From Pseudomonadota bacterium (lineage in GTDB: Bacteria; Pseudomonadota; Alphaproteobacteria; Rhizobiales; Rhizobiaceae): a stretch of DNA of 28,007 nt. Below the pieces are notes generated by a model. That model was not told the origin of the DNA, made no database searches, and worked only from the letters and a program-made list of their open reading frames with translations. The translations under genes were made by a program, and so were the position numbers. Location of the stretch: positions 1-28,007 of the forward strand of contig JAEXMK010000012.1 in NCBI GenBank assembly GCA_023444445.1. The letters are read 5' to 3'. Of the stretch, positions 8,746-16,790 are shown piece after piece. How positions within the stretch are numbered: position 1 is the stretch's first letter; every line of letters starts with the position of its first letter.

Positions 8746-10986
8746 TTATGATGACAACAGGCGTTTCGCCTCCAGCTGGCGGCGGATTTCCTCAACCAGC
8801 CGGCGCGGGTCGACAGGCTTGGCCAAAACCTTGGCCGCACCGGCCTTCAGCAATATCTCGGCGGTCCCGGCACCGGCGTCTCCGCTGAGGATGATGACGG
8901 GAATATTTCTACCATCTTTCAGCGTACCGAGGAGGTCCGGCAACACATCGAGCCCTTCGCCGCCCGGCATGTTCAGATCGGAGATGATGAGATTCGGCTG
9001 GCGGGGCTCGCCCGACGCCACCGATTGCCGCAGTGCCTGAAAATTATCGACCGTGCGGACGATATAGCCGCCTTTTTCCAGAACGGCGCGGAGGATGCGT
9101 GCGTTGACAGCATCGTCCTCAGCCACGAGTATCTCGATGCCGCTCGCCCCTTCCACTACTCGTGATGAAAATCCCACATCCGGATGGTTATCGTTGATCG
9201 CGTCGCGTCGCTCTATGCCGCGCAGGTGGCCACACAGCACGTCGATAAGGGATTTTTCGCGCAGGGGCCGGATCAGCCAGGCGTCGAACGATGCATGTGT
9301 GGTCGAAGCCCGCTCTTCAGGACTGACGAGCAGCGTGCGGCGGATCGTCTGCTGCGGCCAATCCCGCAGAGCATCCCTGAACAATGCCGATATACGCAGA
9401 TCGACGATGATGTCGGTAAGATCCGCGGTGCGGCTGGCAGGTCCATTCTGCAGCCTGTCCAGATCCTCCGGCTGATGGACGAGAATGCATTTGCCGCCGA
9501 ATGCCTCGATGGCCTCCGCCGTCACCGCCGCCGCCACACCCTCTGGCGCAATCAGCAGGACATTGGTGTGCTGCAGGCAATGGCTCCGGCCGGAATCCGG
9601 CATCTCGGCGGGGGTCGTGCCTGGACGGAACACCAGCTTGAAGGTACTGCCCTCGCCCCTGCGGCTCGAAACCGTGAGGTTGCCGCCGAATTCCCGCACG
9701 ATCCGGGCGGAAATGGCAAGTCCCAGCCCCGTGCCAGCGCTTCGTTGTGACAACGGGCCGGCCTGCTCGAATTCCCCGAAGATACGGGCCTGCTCCGCCT
9801 CACTCATACCTGGACCGGTATCTTCAACGGTGATCTGCAATTCGCCGTCAGCCATACGCGCGCGGATAACGACGCCGCCCACCTGCGTGAATTTAACCGC
9901 ATTGCCGATGAGATTGAACAGAACCTGGCGCAGCCTTGCCGGATCGAAATCAAGATAATCGGGCACGTCAGGCGTGACGAAAGAGGCGATTTCGATGCCC
10001 TTTTCATGGGCGCGATGGGCCAGCATCTCGACGATGCTCTCGATCAGCCGCCGCAGGTTTTCCGCGCGCGGATTGAGCCTGAAGCGGCCGGCCTCCATGG
10101 TCGAATAGTCCAGTAGATCCTCGACAAGCTGGACCAGCGACTGGCCGGACTGCTTCATGCCGTCGAGATAGTTGCGCTGTTCCTGGTTGAGCTTCGTCTG
10201 GGACAGAAGGTGGTTCATGCCCAGCATGCCGGAAAGCGGCAGGCGAATTTCATGGCTGACCGTGGCAAGCAGCCGCGCCTTTTCGGCATCGGCCTTTTCG
10301 GCGCGCTGGCGGGCATCTTCCCGCTCGGCCAGCGCAAGCCGCTCTTCGGTCACGTCTCTCGCGATACTGCTGATCATGAGACGGCTGCTTGCGAGATCGC
10401 GGGTTACCACATCGTGCCAGGAGAAGATGCGCTGACCGAACGGGGTCGCAATCTCCACGTCATAGGCATGGACCTTGTCCCCCGGGCGGAAAGCAATGCC
10501 GATCTCCTCGCAGCTCATGCCTTCAGGGGCCGTGCAGCCGGTCATTTCGCGAAAGACCCGGTTCGCCTCGACGATGCGGCGGTTCATGTTGCGGATCACG
10601 ACGATATCGCCCATGGACTCCTGCATTTCGGCAATCAGCGAGCGGTTCTGTATTTGCCGCGACCGGACATCCGAAGCGTCCGCGGGCAGCGTGCCGGGAC
10701 GCGGAAACGATTTGCCGAAAAGCGCAAAAGACAGGACACCGACGAGCACCGCACCAAAAAAACAGGCGAGCGCGGCGGTTACGGCATAGGGAACCGCAAG
10801 TGCGATCAGGGCGGCAGTGAAGCCACCCACCAATAACGAAACGGCGACATAAAGCGCAACTGTCCGGCTATCGCTCGCATGTTCTTCGTCCGCAAGACGC
10901 GTCGTCTTGTCGGCAATATCCGCCGCCGGGGCGGCGAGGCCGAGACCATCTGAAACTTTTTGCCGAAGTCTTGCCAGTTCGCTCAT
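8746..10986 (-). CDS. Membrane hybrid sensor histidine kinase with PAS, degenerate receiver and C-terminal receiver
   Basis: A 746-residue hybrid kinase. In order: two membrane segments with a very short periplasmic loop (about 43-92), a PAS domain (about 115-215, with VVIRNMNRRIVEANRVFREMTG), a short helical linker, HisKA with SHEIRLPLSG (phospho-His about 245), HATPase_c with N box NLIGNAVKFT (about 358-367), G1 DTGPGM and G2 GTGLGLAIS. A first receiver-like domain (about 475-590) lacks the acidic pocket (NVLLIAPEG) and looks inactive. A second receiver (about 616-735) keeps EDD, Asp670 in SDLNMP, and LAKP (Lys723). The longest frame starts with TTG at 10992, but the ATG at 10986 begins the expected MSELARLRQK. 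Lying between olsB and lspA, it could sense the membrane through its near loop-less anchor; the partner regulator is not here and the signal is unknown. Confidence 0.9.
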   Translation of the reverse strand: MSELARLRQKVSDGLGLAAPAADIADKTTRLADEEHASDSRTVALYVAVSLLVGGFTAALIALAVPYAVTAALACFFGAVLVGVLSFALFGKSFPRPGTLPADASDVRSRQIQNRSLIAEMQESMGDIVVIRNMNRRIVEANRVFREMTGCTAPEGMSCEEIGIAFRPGDKVHAYDVEIATPFGQRIFSWHDVVTRDLASSRLMISSIARDVTEERLALAEREDARQRAEKADAEKARLLATVSHEIRLPLSGMLGMNHLLSQTKLNQEQRNYLDGMKQSGQSLVQLVEDLLDYSTMEAGRFRLNPRAENLRRLIESIVEMLAHRAHEKGIEIASFVTPDVPDYLDFDPARLRQVLFNLIGNAVKFTQVGGVVIRARMADGELQITVEDTGPGMSEAEQARIFGEFEQAGPLSQRSAGTGLGLAISARIVREFGGNLTVSSRRGEGSTFKLVFRPGTTPAEMPDSGRSHCLQHTNVLLIAPEGVAAAVTAEAIEAFGGKCILVHQPEDLDRLQNGPASRTADLTDIIVDLRISALFRDALRDWPQQTIRRTLLVSPEERASTTHASFDAWLIRPLREKSLIDVLCGHLRGIERRDAINDNHPDVGFSSRVVEGASGIEILVAEDDAVNARILRAVLEKGGYIVRTVDNFQALRQSVASGEPRQPNLIISDLNMPGGEGLDVLPDLLGTLKDGRNIPVIILSGDAGAGTAEILLKAGAAKVLAKPVDPRRLVEEIRRQLEAKRLLSS

Positions 10987-10990
10987 ACAC

Positions 10991-11012
10991 AACCGCTACC
11001 ACGGCAGCGGTT
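10991..11012 (-). other. Hairpin directly before the histidine kinase start
   Basis: A perfect 7-bp inverted repeat, AACCGCT / AGCGGTT with an 8-base loop, ends four bases before the ATG at 10986 and covers the place where a ribosome binding site should be. On the minus strand no T-run follows, so it is not a terminator for lspA; it could limit translation of the kinase. Confidence 0.4.
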
Positions 11013-11041
11013 TTGATATGTTTGGCTGAAACCCTAAAATT

Positions 11042-11530
11042 TTACTTTTTGGCCGCTCGGGCGTGCAGAAACTCATCGAGAATGACGCAGGCGGCACCGA
11101 TGGTGATGAAACTGTCAGCCAGATTGAACACCGCAAACGACCATGTCTGCGTGTAGAACAGGATATAGTCGATGACGTGACCGTAAAAAAAGCGGTCTAG
11201 AAGATTGCCGGCCGCTCCTGCGATGATGAAGGCAAAACCGAGATGGGCGAAGGTGCGGTCAGGCGCCGTCTTGCGCCACAGCCACAGAACGAAAACCACG
11301 ATGACGAGGCGCATGCTGACGATGAACCACCCGTGCATGTCTTGCAGCATCGAAAAGGCGACACCGAGATTATAGGTGCGGTAAAGCGCCAGAAACGGCA
11401 CAACCGGAACCATCTCCTGCAGCGGCAGATAGGCTTCAACCAGCTGTTTGACGATCTGATCCAGTACCAGTGCGGCGACGATCAGCACAAAAGCCGGGCC
11501 GAATTTCGAGAACAATGCCGCTTTGGCCAT
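11042..11530 (-). CDS. lspA: Lipoprotein signal peptidase (signal peptidase II)
   Basis: LspA cleaves the signal peptide of diacylglyceryl-modified prolipoproteins in the inner membrane. The 162-residue product has four membrane segments (about 12-30, 66-87, 97-110, 136-152). The two catalytic aspartates are in place: Asp112 in GNLLDR and Asp139 in FNLADS, along with the conserved YNLGVAFS after the first segment. The start ATG (11528-11530) shares one base with the stop of the upstream trmH-family gene (TAATG), so translation is probably coupled. Length and motifs are normal. It precedes the hybrid kinase by 55 bases. Confidence 0.96.
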   Translation of the reverse strand: MAKAALFSKFGPAFVLIVAALVLDQIVKQLVEAYLPLQEMVPVVPFLALYRTYNLGVAFSMLQDMHGWFIVSMRLVIVVFVLWLWRKTAPDRTFAHLGFAFIIAGAAGNLLDRFFYGHVIDYILFYTQTWSFAVFNLADSFITIGAACVILDEFLHARAAKK

Positions 11531-12390
11531 TACGTCACCGGTGCAAGTTCGAGGAGATGTCGCCGTGCTTCAAACAGCATGACGGCGGTCGCGATGGCAA
11601 GGTTGAGACTATCGGCACGGCCCTGCTGGGGAATGCGGGCCAGCTGGTCTGCCTTGCCGGCCAGTTCCGGCGGCAGGCCAGACTGCTCATTGCCCATCAA
11701 AATCACGACCGGTTTGCCGGCGTAATCGATCTTCCGATAATCCACCGAACCGGCAAGATGCGTGGCGACGACGCTGACATGGGCCGATTTTTTCCAGGAG
11801 AGGAATTCCTCGACCGAAGCACGCGCGACGGGCGTGGCAAAGACCGAGCCCATGGTGGCGCGAACCGTTTCCAGCGAGAAGGGATCGGTGCAATCGCCCA
11901 CCAGAATGACGCCCGAGGCGCCTGCCGCATCTGCCGTGCGGATGATGGTGCCGAGATTACCGGGGTCGCGCACCCGGTCGAGCGCGATATAGGTCTCGCC
12001 CTTTTCCGGTCGGATATCCTTCAGCGGCTTCCATTTCTGTTCGAAAATGCCGACCACCATCTGCGGATTGTCGCGGCGGGTGATCGAGGCGATAACCTTT
12101 TCGCTGACTTCGAGCACCAGACCACCAGAGGCGACAGTCTTCACCGCGGCCTGCTCCACCAGCGGCTTGCCCTTGGCGGCCTTGGCGTAAACCAGGGTCT
12201 TGATCGTCCAGCCGAGTTCGAGCGCGTCGATGACCAGCTTCAGGCCTTCGGCCATGAAAGTGCCGGTCTCTTCCCTGCCCTTTTTCTGGGTGAGCGCCTT
12301 GATGTCCTTTATGATCGGATTGGCAAGGCTCGTTACTTCCTTGACCTGACCAACCCGGCGCGTGGTGTTTTCGCGCATATCCTTCGTCAT
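11530..12390 (-). CDS. TrmH-family (SPOUT) RNA 2'-O-ribose methyltransferase
   Basis: A 286-residue protein with the N-terminal RNA-binding module seen in RlmB/TsnR-type enzymes ([27 protein letters not shown], about 21-57) and a C-terminal SPOUT methyltransferase domain. The three TrmH motifs are intact: [15 protein letters not shown] (about 141-155) with the catalytic-type Arg, [10 protein letters not shown] (230-239), and [15 protein letters not shown] (253-267), which form the SAM-binding knot. It is expected to methylate a ribose in rRNA or tRNA; the target cannot be read from sequence. Its ATG overlaps the stop of the upstream methyltransferase by four bases (ATGA) and its stop overlaps the lspA start by one base. 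Confidence 0.93.
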   Translation of the reverse strand: MTKDMRENTTRRVGQVKEVTSLANPIIKDIKALTQKKGREETGTFMAEGLKLVIDALELGWTIKTLVYAKAAKGKPLVEQAAVKTVASGGLVLEVSEKVIASITRRDNPQMVVGIFEQKWKPLKDIRPEKGETYIALDRVRDPGNLGTIIRTADAAGASGVILVGDCTDPFSLETVRATMGSVFATPVARASVEEFLSWKKSAHVSVVATHLAGSVDYRKIDYAGKPVVILMGNEQSGLPPELAGKADQLARIPQQGRADSLNLAIATAVMLFEARRHLLELAPVT

Positions 12391-13520
12391 TTCGGCTCCC
12401 AGCGGCTGAACAGCGATGTGGAAAGCACGCGGCCCGGCGTTTTGCCGTCCAGCCCGGCCTCACGAATGACCAGTTCGCCTGATGCGACGACACCGCCAGC
12501 GCCGCGCATGGTTTCACGCATCAGCTCATGCATCGAATAGAAGCTCGCCCGGATCGAATAAGCCGTCAGCACCAGGCCAAGCGCCTTGGGGGACAGGATT
12601 TCCCGGCAGATATCGAGCATCAGCGGCAGATGGTCGAACAATTGCCAGACTTCGCCATGGGTGCCGCGACCGAATTTCGGCGGATCAGTGAGGATGATGT
12701 CGTAGGTATTGCCGCGGCGTTCCTCGCGCTGGATGAACTTCATAGCGTCTTCGCAGATCCAGCGGATCGGCGCCTGTTCAAGCCCAGCGACTGCCTGATT
12801 TTCCTTCGCCCAGCCGATTGCTTTCTTGGAGGCGTCGACATGGGTGACTTCAGCCCCAGCAGCCGCCGCGACTAGTGAGGCAACGCCGGTATAACCGAAG
12901 AGGTTCAGCACTTTCAGCGGCCGATCGGCGGTCTCCACGGCATTTTTCAGCCATTCCCAATGCACGATCTGCTCCGGAAAGACGCCGACGTGCCGGAACG
13001 CCGTGAAACGGCCGAGAAATTCAACCCCGAGCAGAGAGAGAGGCCAGGTTTCACCCAGCGCCGCCTTGGGAAAGCGCCAGCGCCCCATACCGTCCTCATC
13101 CGTGTCGCCGGTAAAGACGGCATCGGCATTCTGCCACACACGATCGGGAACAGAAGGCTGCCACAGCGCCTGCGCCTCGGGACGAACGACCCGGTAGTCA
13201 CCGTATTGTTCGAGCTTCAGGCCGTTGCCGCTGTCGATCAGGTGAAAATCACCCGCGCCGCTCGATTCCAGAATGACCGGAACCTGTTCTGCCGGCAGTT
13301 CACCGGTGCGCTGCATAAGCGCACGCGCAGGAACCTGTTCAACGGCGACCGCTACGACGGTTTTTTCCTTCGGCGCGGGTTTCTGCACGTTGCGCACTGC
13401 ATCGGGCTCGCGCCTTTTCGGCGCGGCATCCGCACGGCGCGCCGGCTTTGCGGCATGGACCTGTTTTTTATCGCTCCCGGCGCGCGCGCGATGGCCCGGC
13501 CGGCTGTCTTTTTTCTTCAA
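12387..13520 (-). CDS. Class I SAM-dependent RNA methyltransferase, RlmI/RlmK-like (COG1092 type)
   Basis: 377 residues. The conserved part begins near residue 70 and contains LLGVEFLGRFTAFRHVGVFPEQ, SAM motif I VLNLFGYTGVASL (about 204-216), HVDASKKAIGWAKEN, and the catalytic-type DPPKFGRGTHGEVW (279-292). This combination is that of the 23S rRNA cytosine-5 or related methyltransferases; the exact base is not known. The first 60 residues are a basic, low-complexity tail rich in Lys, Arg, Ala and Pro, likely disordered and RNA-binding. The start is a TTG at 13520 with GGAAAG seven bases upstream; the first internal ATG (codon 69) would begin exactly at the conserved domain, so the tail's reality rests on the TTG. 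It overlaps the downstream trmH-family gene by four bases. Confidence 0.88.
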   Translation of the reverse strand: MKKKDSRPGHRARAGSDKKQVHAAKPARRADAAPKRREPDAVRNVQKPAPKEKTVVAVAVEQVPARALMQRTGELPAEQVPVILESSGAGDFHLIDSGNGLKLEQYGDYRVVRPEAQALWQPSVPDRVWQNADAVFTGDTDEDGMGRWRFPKAALGETWPLSLLGVEFLGRFTAFRHVGVFPEQIVHWEWLKNAVETADRPLKVLNLFGYTGVASLVAAAAGAEVTHVDASKKAIGWAKENQAVAGLEQAPIRWICEDAMKFIQREERRGNTYDIILTDPPKFGRGTHGEVWQLFDHLPLMLDICREILSPKALGLVLTAYSIRASFYSMHELMRETMRGAGGVVASGELVIREAGLDGKTPGRVLSTSLFSRWEPK

Positions 13521-13613
13521 TGGAAATCTTTCCGCTTCTGCCCGCGTCTTATTGCGCCAGCAAATAGCATTCCGAACGCCGCTCGACTAGAGCCGGAGCG
13601 ACGGTCGTCACCA

Positions 13614-13955
13614 TCACTTTGCAGGGAGTTGTCCCGCATGCGGCAGCTGCGCGGTTGCGGCCGCCTTCTGGCGGTTCGCCTCATCGTGCCAGCGAACGGC
13701 TTCCTTGGCTTCGATACGAGCGCGTTTGCGATGTTTGCCCTGAGCGAACCATGTGACCGCCGACCCCAGGAGAACGCCAAAAATGACCGCCAGAAAAAGG
13801 AAAACGAAAAACGGCGCGGTAAAGGATAGAACACCATCTTCCGGTCGGAATGGATTGAGCGCCAGGGTCACGGACTGACGATTGGCCACGCACAGGATGA
13901 CGAGGATGATCGCCAGCGGAAGCAGGATGATGAGGTTGATGATTTTTTTCGACAT
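13614..13955 (-). CDS. lapA: LapA-domain inner-membrane protein
   Basis: A 113-residue protein with two membrane segments (MSKKIINLIILLPLAIILVILCVAN at the N-terminus and an APFFVFLFLAVIFGVLLGSAV segment at about 46-66) joined by a loop containing NRQSVTLALNPF. A basic cytoplasmic tail follows (KHRKRARIEAKEAVRW). This is the pattern of the LapA/YciS domain, which in enterobacteria acts with LapB in controlling LPS synthesis. It sits downstream of ihfB as in E. coli. The ATG at 13955 is chosen because GGAG lies nine bases upstream; upstream GTG/ATG codons give a non-conserved extension. A LapB partner is not in the window, so the role in this organism is inferred. Confidence 0.8.
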   Translation of the reverse strand: MSKKIINLIILLPLAIILVILCVANRQSVTLALNPFRPEDGVLSFTAPFFVFLFLAVIFGVLLGSAVTWFAQGKHRKRARIEAKEAVRWHDEANRQKAAATAQLPHAGQLPAK

Positions 13956-14021
13956 CCGACAATACTCCATCGCTGCAGACACTCCGCCGGCTTCTTTTCA
14001 GTCGCCAGGCGTCAAGAACGA

Positions 14022-14324
14022 TCAATCGTCCTCTTCGTCACCCATACCGGGGTTCAGGCGCTCGCGCAGTTCCTTGCCCGTCTTGAAGAAGGGCACCCAT
14101 TTTTCCTCGACGAAAACCGACTCACCCGTACGCGGGTTCCGGCCCGAGCGGGATGGACGATTCTTCACCGAAAACGCGCCGAAGCCGCGAAGCTCGACAC
14201 GATTTCCACCCGCCAGGGCATCGGTGATTTCATCCAGCACCGCATTGACGATGTTTTCCACATCGCGGTGATAAAGGTGCGGGTTACGCGCAGCAACGAT
14301 CTGCACCAGTTCAGACTTGATCAC
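14022..14324 (-). CDS. ihfB: Integration host factor subunit beta
   Basis: IHF-beta pairs with IHF-alpha to bend DNA, assisting among other things sigma-54 promoters (rpoN is in this window). The 100-residue product has the HU/IHF fold: [16 protein letters not shown] at the N-terminus, [14 protein letters not shown] (about 43-56) and the DNA-intercalating arm GRNPRTGE with Pro64. The C-terminal acidic tail GDEEDD is slightly longer than in enterobacteria. The start is GTG at 14324, preceded by a strong AGGGGG; the longer in-frame opening to 14372 adds 16 unrelated residues that run into sppA. It follows sppA by 26 bases and probably shares its transcript. Confidence 0.95.
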   Translation of the reverse strand: MIKSELVQIVAARNPHLYHRDVENIVNAVLDEITDALAGGNRVELRGFGAFSVKNRPSRSGRNPRTGESVFVEEKWVPFFKTGKELRERLNPGMGDEEDD

Positions 14325-14350
14325 GGTTGCCCCCTGAAAGCATTGGATTT

Positions 14351-15304
14351 TTAACGTGGCCCAACCTGCCAAACGGAAACAAGACCGTCAAGAAACAACT
14401 TGTCCGCACCGAGCTGGCCGGGGCCCGCGAAGGGAATTAAATCGTCATATCCCAGAAACTTCGCTATTTGCGCAACACTGAAAAGCGCAAAAGGCGAACG
14501 GGACGACGGCGCGCGCCATTCGACGATCGGCAAATCCTTTGCCACACCACGGGTTTCGAAATAGGCGCGAACTTCCTTTTCTCCGCCGAGCGTGTCAACC
14601 AGCTTGTTGGCAAGCGCCTGCCGACCGGTGAAGATCGACCCGTCAGCCAGTTTCAGCACATCCTCGCGCGGCAATTTGCGACGATCGGCGACGAGATCGA
14701 CGAACCAGCCATAGCTGTCCATCACCATGGCACGGATCATCGTTTTTGCCTCTTCAGGCGCCTCGTGGAAAGGCGAAGGCTCTGCCTTAATCGGCGAAGA
14801 CTTGATTTCCTGCAGCGAGACGCCGAGCTTGTCCATCAACTGGCCGATCTGGGGATATTGGAAAATCACCCCTATCGAACCGGTTATCGAGGTTTCACCG
14901 GCAATGATGACATCGCCGGCCGACGCGATCATATAGCCGGCGGAAGCGGCGAGCGTGCGGACATCGGAAACCACCGGCTTCTTTTCGGCAACGCCTCTGA
15001 TGGCCTTGAAGATACGCTCCCCGCCATAGGTGGTGCCGCCTGGCGATGAAATCGAAACGATCAGCCCTTTGACATTGTCGCTCTTGGCGATCCTGTCGAG
15101 CCGCTCGAGAAGTTCTGTATTGTCGGTGATCAGACCAGAGACTTCGATGCGGGCGATATGGGGTCTCGCGCTCTGCTGAGGGCCTTCCCAGAAAAACCGG
15201 TAAAGACCGAAAGCGCCGACGACGAGCAGGAGAACGGCGGCAACCCGCCAGAAAGTCAGCTTGCGGCGCAAACGCCTGCGGTCAACTATCGCCATATTAT
15301 CCAT
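14351..15304 (-). CDS. sppA: Signal peptide peptidase SppA (S49 family, short form)
   Basis: SppA degrades leftover signal peptides in the inner membrane. The 317-residue product has one N-terminal membrane anchor (about 19-38, after a basic RRRLRRK stretch) and a periplasmic S49 domain. The nucleophile is Ser121 in [10 protein letters not shown] and the general base is likely Lys173 in SSPIKAEPS; their 52-residue separation matches the short Ser/Lys SppA enzymes. The open frame extends far upstream to 16264, antisense to lptC, but that part is not conserved. The ATG at 15304 has AGAGG five bases upstream; an ATG at 15319 is the alternative. A heat-shock-like promoter lies at 15339-15368. Confidence 0.94.
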   Translation of the reverse strand: MDNMAIVDRRRLRRKLTFWRVAAVLLLVVGAFGLYRFFWEGPQQSARPHIARIEVSGLITDNTELLERLDRIAKSDNVKGLIVSISSPGGTTYGGERIFKAIRGVAEKKPVVSDVRTLAASAGYMIASAGDVIIAGETSITGSIGVIFQYPQIGQLMDKLGVSLQEIKSSPIKAEPSPFHEAPEEAKTMIRAMVMDSYGWFVDLVADRRKLPREDVLKLADGSIFTGRQALANKLVDTLGGEKEVRAYFETRGVAKDLPIVEWRAPSSRSPFALFSVAQIAKFLGYDDLIPFAGPGQLGADKLFLDGLVSVWQVGPR

Positions 15305-15338
15305 AGGAACCTCTGTCATCCGCTTTAGCGCTTCAGGC

Positions 15339-15368
15339 CATATGGTTCTTCTAACGCGAAGCCGCAAG
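15339..15368 (-). promoter_or_regulatory. Candidate promoter of sppA, sigma-32-like
   Basis: On the minus strand TTGCGG (15362-15367) and CATATG (15339-15344) are 17 bases apart. Read with flanks it is CTTG-N19-CCATAT, which resembles the rhizobial RpoH (heat shock) pattern of CTTG and a CC(A/T)AT-type -10. Confidence 0.45.
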
Positions 15369-15411
15369 GAAACAATAAGGAAACCAGAATTACGATAAAA
15401 TTCGTATTTCC

Positions 15412-15441
15412 CTTGCACCTCTCCAGACAAAAACCATATTG
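15412..15441 (+). promoter_or_regulatory. Candidate promoter of lptC-lptA-lptB, sigma-32-like
   Basis: TTGCAC (15413-15418) is followed after 16-17 bases by CATATT/ATATTG (15435-15441). With flanks it reads CTTG-N18-CCATAT, similar to the divergent sppA promoter on the other strand about 45 bases away. It lies about 65 bases before the proposed lptC start. Confidence 0.45.
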
Positions 15442-15505
15442 GCAGGACAAAGCACTCGTGCGAAACACATTTAGATAGAGACACAAGCTTCGATTGCGCG
15501 CCAGA

Positions 15506-16204
15506 ATGGCGACAGGGAAGCATTCCGGATCCACTCTTATGCTCGAACGACTCCGCGAACCCGCGCCAGCACTTTCGCTGCCCAATGACCAGAACGGTGC
15601 CTATGATACCGCACTGCGACATTCCGCGCGTGTAAAGCGGCTGAAAATCATCCTGCCCCTCAGCGCAGCGGTCATTTCGCTCGCCTTCGTTGCGGTTTCG
15701 GTTATCCGCACCTGGGCGCCCGAGAAAGTCTCGCTTGAAAGCGCGCGGATAGAAGACGGCAAGATCGTGATGGAAAAACCTGCCGTTGCAGGACGCAACG
15801 AAAAGGGTATAGATTACTCCATGAACGCCGACCGTGCGTTGCAGGACATCGCCAACCCCAACCTGATGACGCTCGAAAAAGTGCTGGCCGCCGTGCCGGT
15901 GAATGACAGTGTCGCGCAGGTGATCGCCCAGGAAGGTATTTTCGACCGCGCCACCAACACGCTGAAGATGACGGCCCCTTTTGACATTAATCTCAGCAAT
16001 GGCATACAAGCGAAGTTCCAATCTGCGAATGTCGACCTGAAGGCTGGCAAAATGAGCAGCAAAGAGCCGGTTTCGATCAAAACAAACGACGGCTCCATTG
16101 TTGCGCAATCGATTGATATCGCCGATAATGGCAAAACCATCGTATTTTCGGGGCAGGTACGCGCACGTATCGCTGCATCCAATATTAAAAATGAAGGCAA
16201 GTGA
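15506..16204 (+). CDS. lptC: LPS export ABC transporter periplasmic protein LptC
   Basis: LptC is the bitopic inner-membrane component that passes LPS from LptBFG to LptA. The product (232 residues from ATG 15506) has a cytoplasmic N-terminus of about 40 residues, one membrane segment (LKIILPLSAAVISLAFVAVSVI) and a periplasmic beta-jellyroll with LptC-type repeats (FDRATNTLKMTAPFDINLSNGIQAKFQSANVDLKAGKM). It is longer at the N-terminus than the enterobacterial protein. The start is uncertain: TTG 15494, ATG 15506 and ATG 15539 (which has a weak GGAT nine bases upstream) are all possible and none has a good Shine-Dalgarno. It is followed directly by lptA and lptB. Confidence 0.88.
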   Translation: MATGKHSGSTLMLERLREPAPALSLPNDQNGAYDTALRHSARVKRLKIILPLSAAVISLAFVAVSVIRTWAPEKVSLESARIEDGKIVMEKPAVAGRNEKGIDYSMNADRALQDIANPNLMTLEKVLAAVPVNDSVAQVIAQEGIFDRATNTLKMTAPFDINLSNGIQAKFQSANVDLKAGKMSSKEPVSIKTNDGSIVAQSIDIADNGKTIVFSGQVRARIAASNIKNEGK

Positions 16205-16217
16205 GAGCCCGGTCCAG

Positions 16218-16781
16218 ATGATGCAAATGTCCCGTCCCGTTACCTTTGGCAAATTCGCAGGCATCGCTTACGCAGGCCTGTTTTTTTCATGTCTCGCTAC
16301 CGCTGCAGTCGCCCAGAGCACGACCAGCAATATGCAGGGCGTAAAATTGTCGAGCGATGAGCCGATCACGATAGACAGCGATCAGGCCGAGGTTCGGGAT
16401 CAGGAGCGGAAAGCGTATTTTACCGGAAATGTTAAGGTCGTGCAGGGCACGACCACGTTGCAGGCCGGCAAGATGACGGTGAATTATGCCGGTCAGGGCG
16501 CTTCGCTGACCGGAGGCAACGCTCAGATCGAAAAAATCTTCGTTGATAACAACGTCTATCTGACCTCTGGCACGCAGAATGCGACCGCCGATCATGGCGA
16601 ATTTGACATGGCAAGCCAGACATTCATCCTCACCGGCAAGCAGGTGGTCCTCTCGGAGGGCGCCAACGTCTTCACCGGCTGCAAGTTGACTGTTTTCATG
16701 GAGACAGGGCAGGCCAAGCTGGACGCCTGCGGCGGTCGGGTCCGGATCATGCTTGATCCGAAATCCCAGAAAAAACAGTAG
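16218..16781 (+). CDS. lptA: LPS transport periplasmic protein LptA (OstA-like)
   Basis: LptA polymerises into the periplasmic bridge that carries LPS from LptC to LptD. The 187-residue product has a Sec signal peptide (hydrophobic core about 13-31, likely cut after AVA at 32) and an OstA_N domain starting SSDEPITIDSDQAEVRD, with YFTGNVKVVQGTTTLQAGKMTVNY, typical of LptA. The ATG at 16218 is taken because GAGAG lies ten bases upstream, overlapping the lptC stop. ATG 16191 (196 residues, overlapping lptC) is the main alternative. The frame extending further upstream is antisense-free but non-conserved. It lies nine bases before lptB. Confidence 0.9.
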   Translation: MMQMSRPVTFGKFAGIAYAGLFFSCLATAAVAQSTTSNMQGVKLSSDEPITIDSDQAEVRDQERKAYFTGNVKVVQGTTTLQAGKMTVNYAGQGASLTGGNAQIEKIFVDNNVYLTSGTQNATADHGEFDMASQTFILTGKQVVLSEGANVFTGCKLTVFMETGQAKLDACGGRVRIMLDPKSQKKQ

Positions 16782-16790
16782 TCTTTCCTC

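Noticed and set aside
11470..12540. A 356-residue plus-strand open frame opposite lspA and the trmH-family gene
   Set aside because: Antisense to two genes with intact catalytic motifs on the other strand; no family features.
15305..16264. Upstream extension of the sppA reading frame to 16264
   Set aside because: Antisense to lptC; not conserved and lacks any SppA feature before the membrane anchor, while a Shine-Dalgarno supports 15304.
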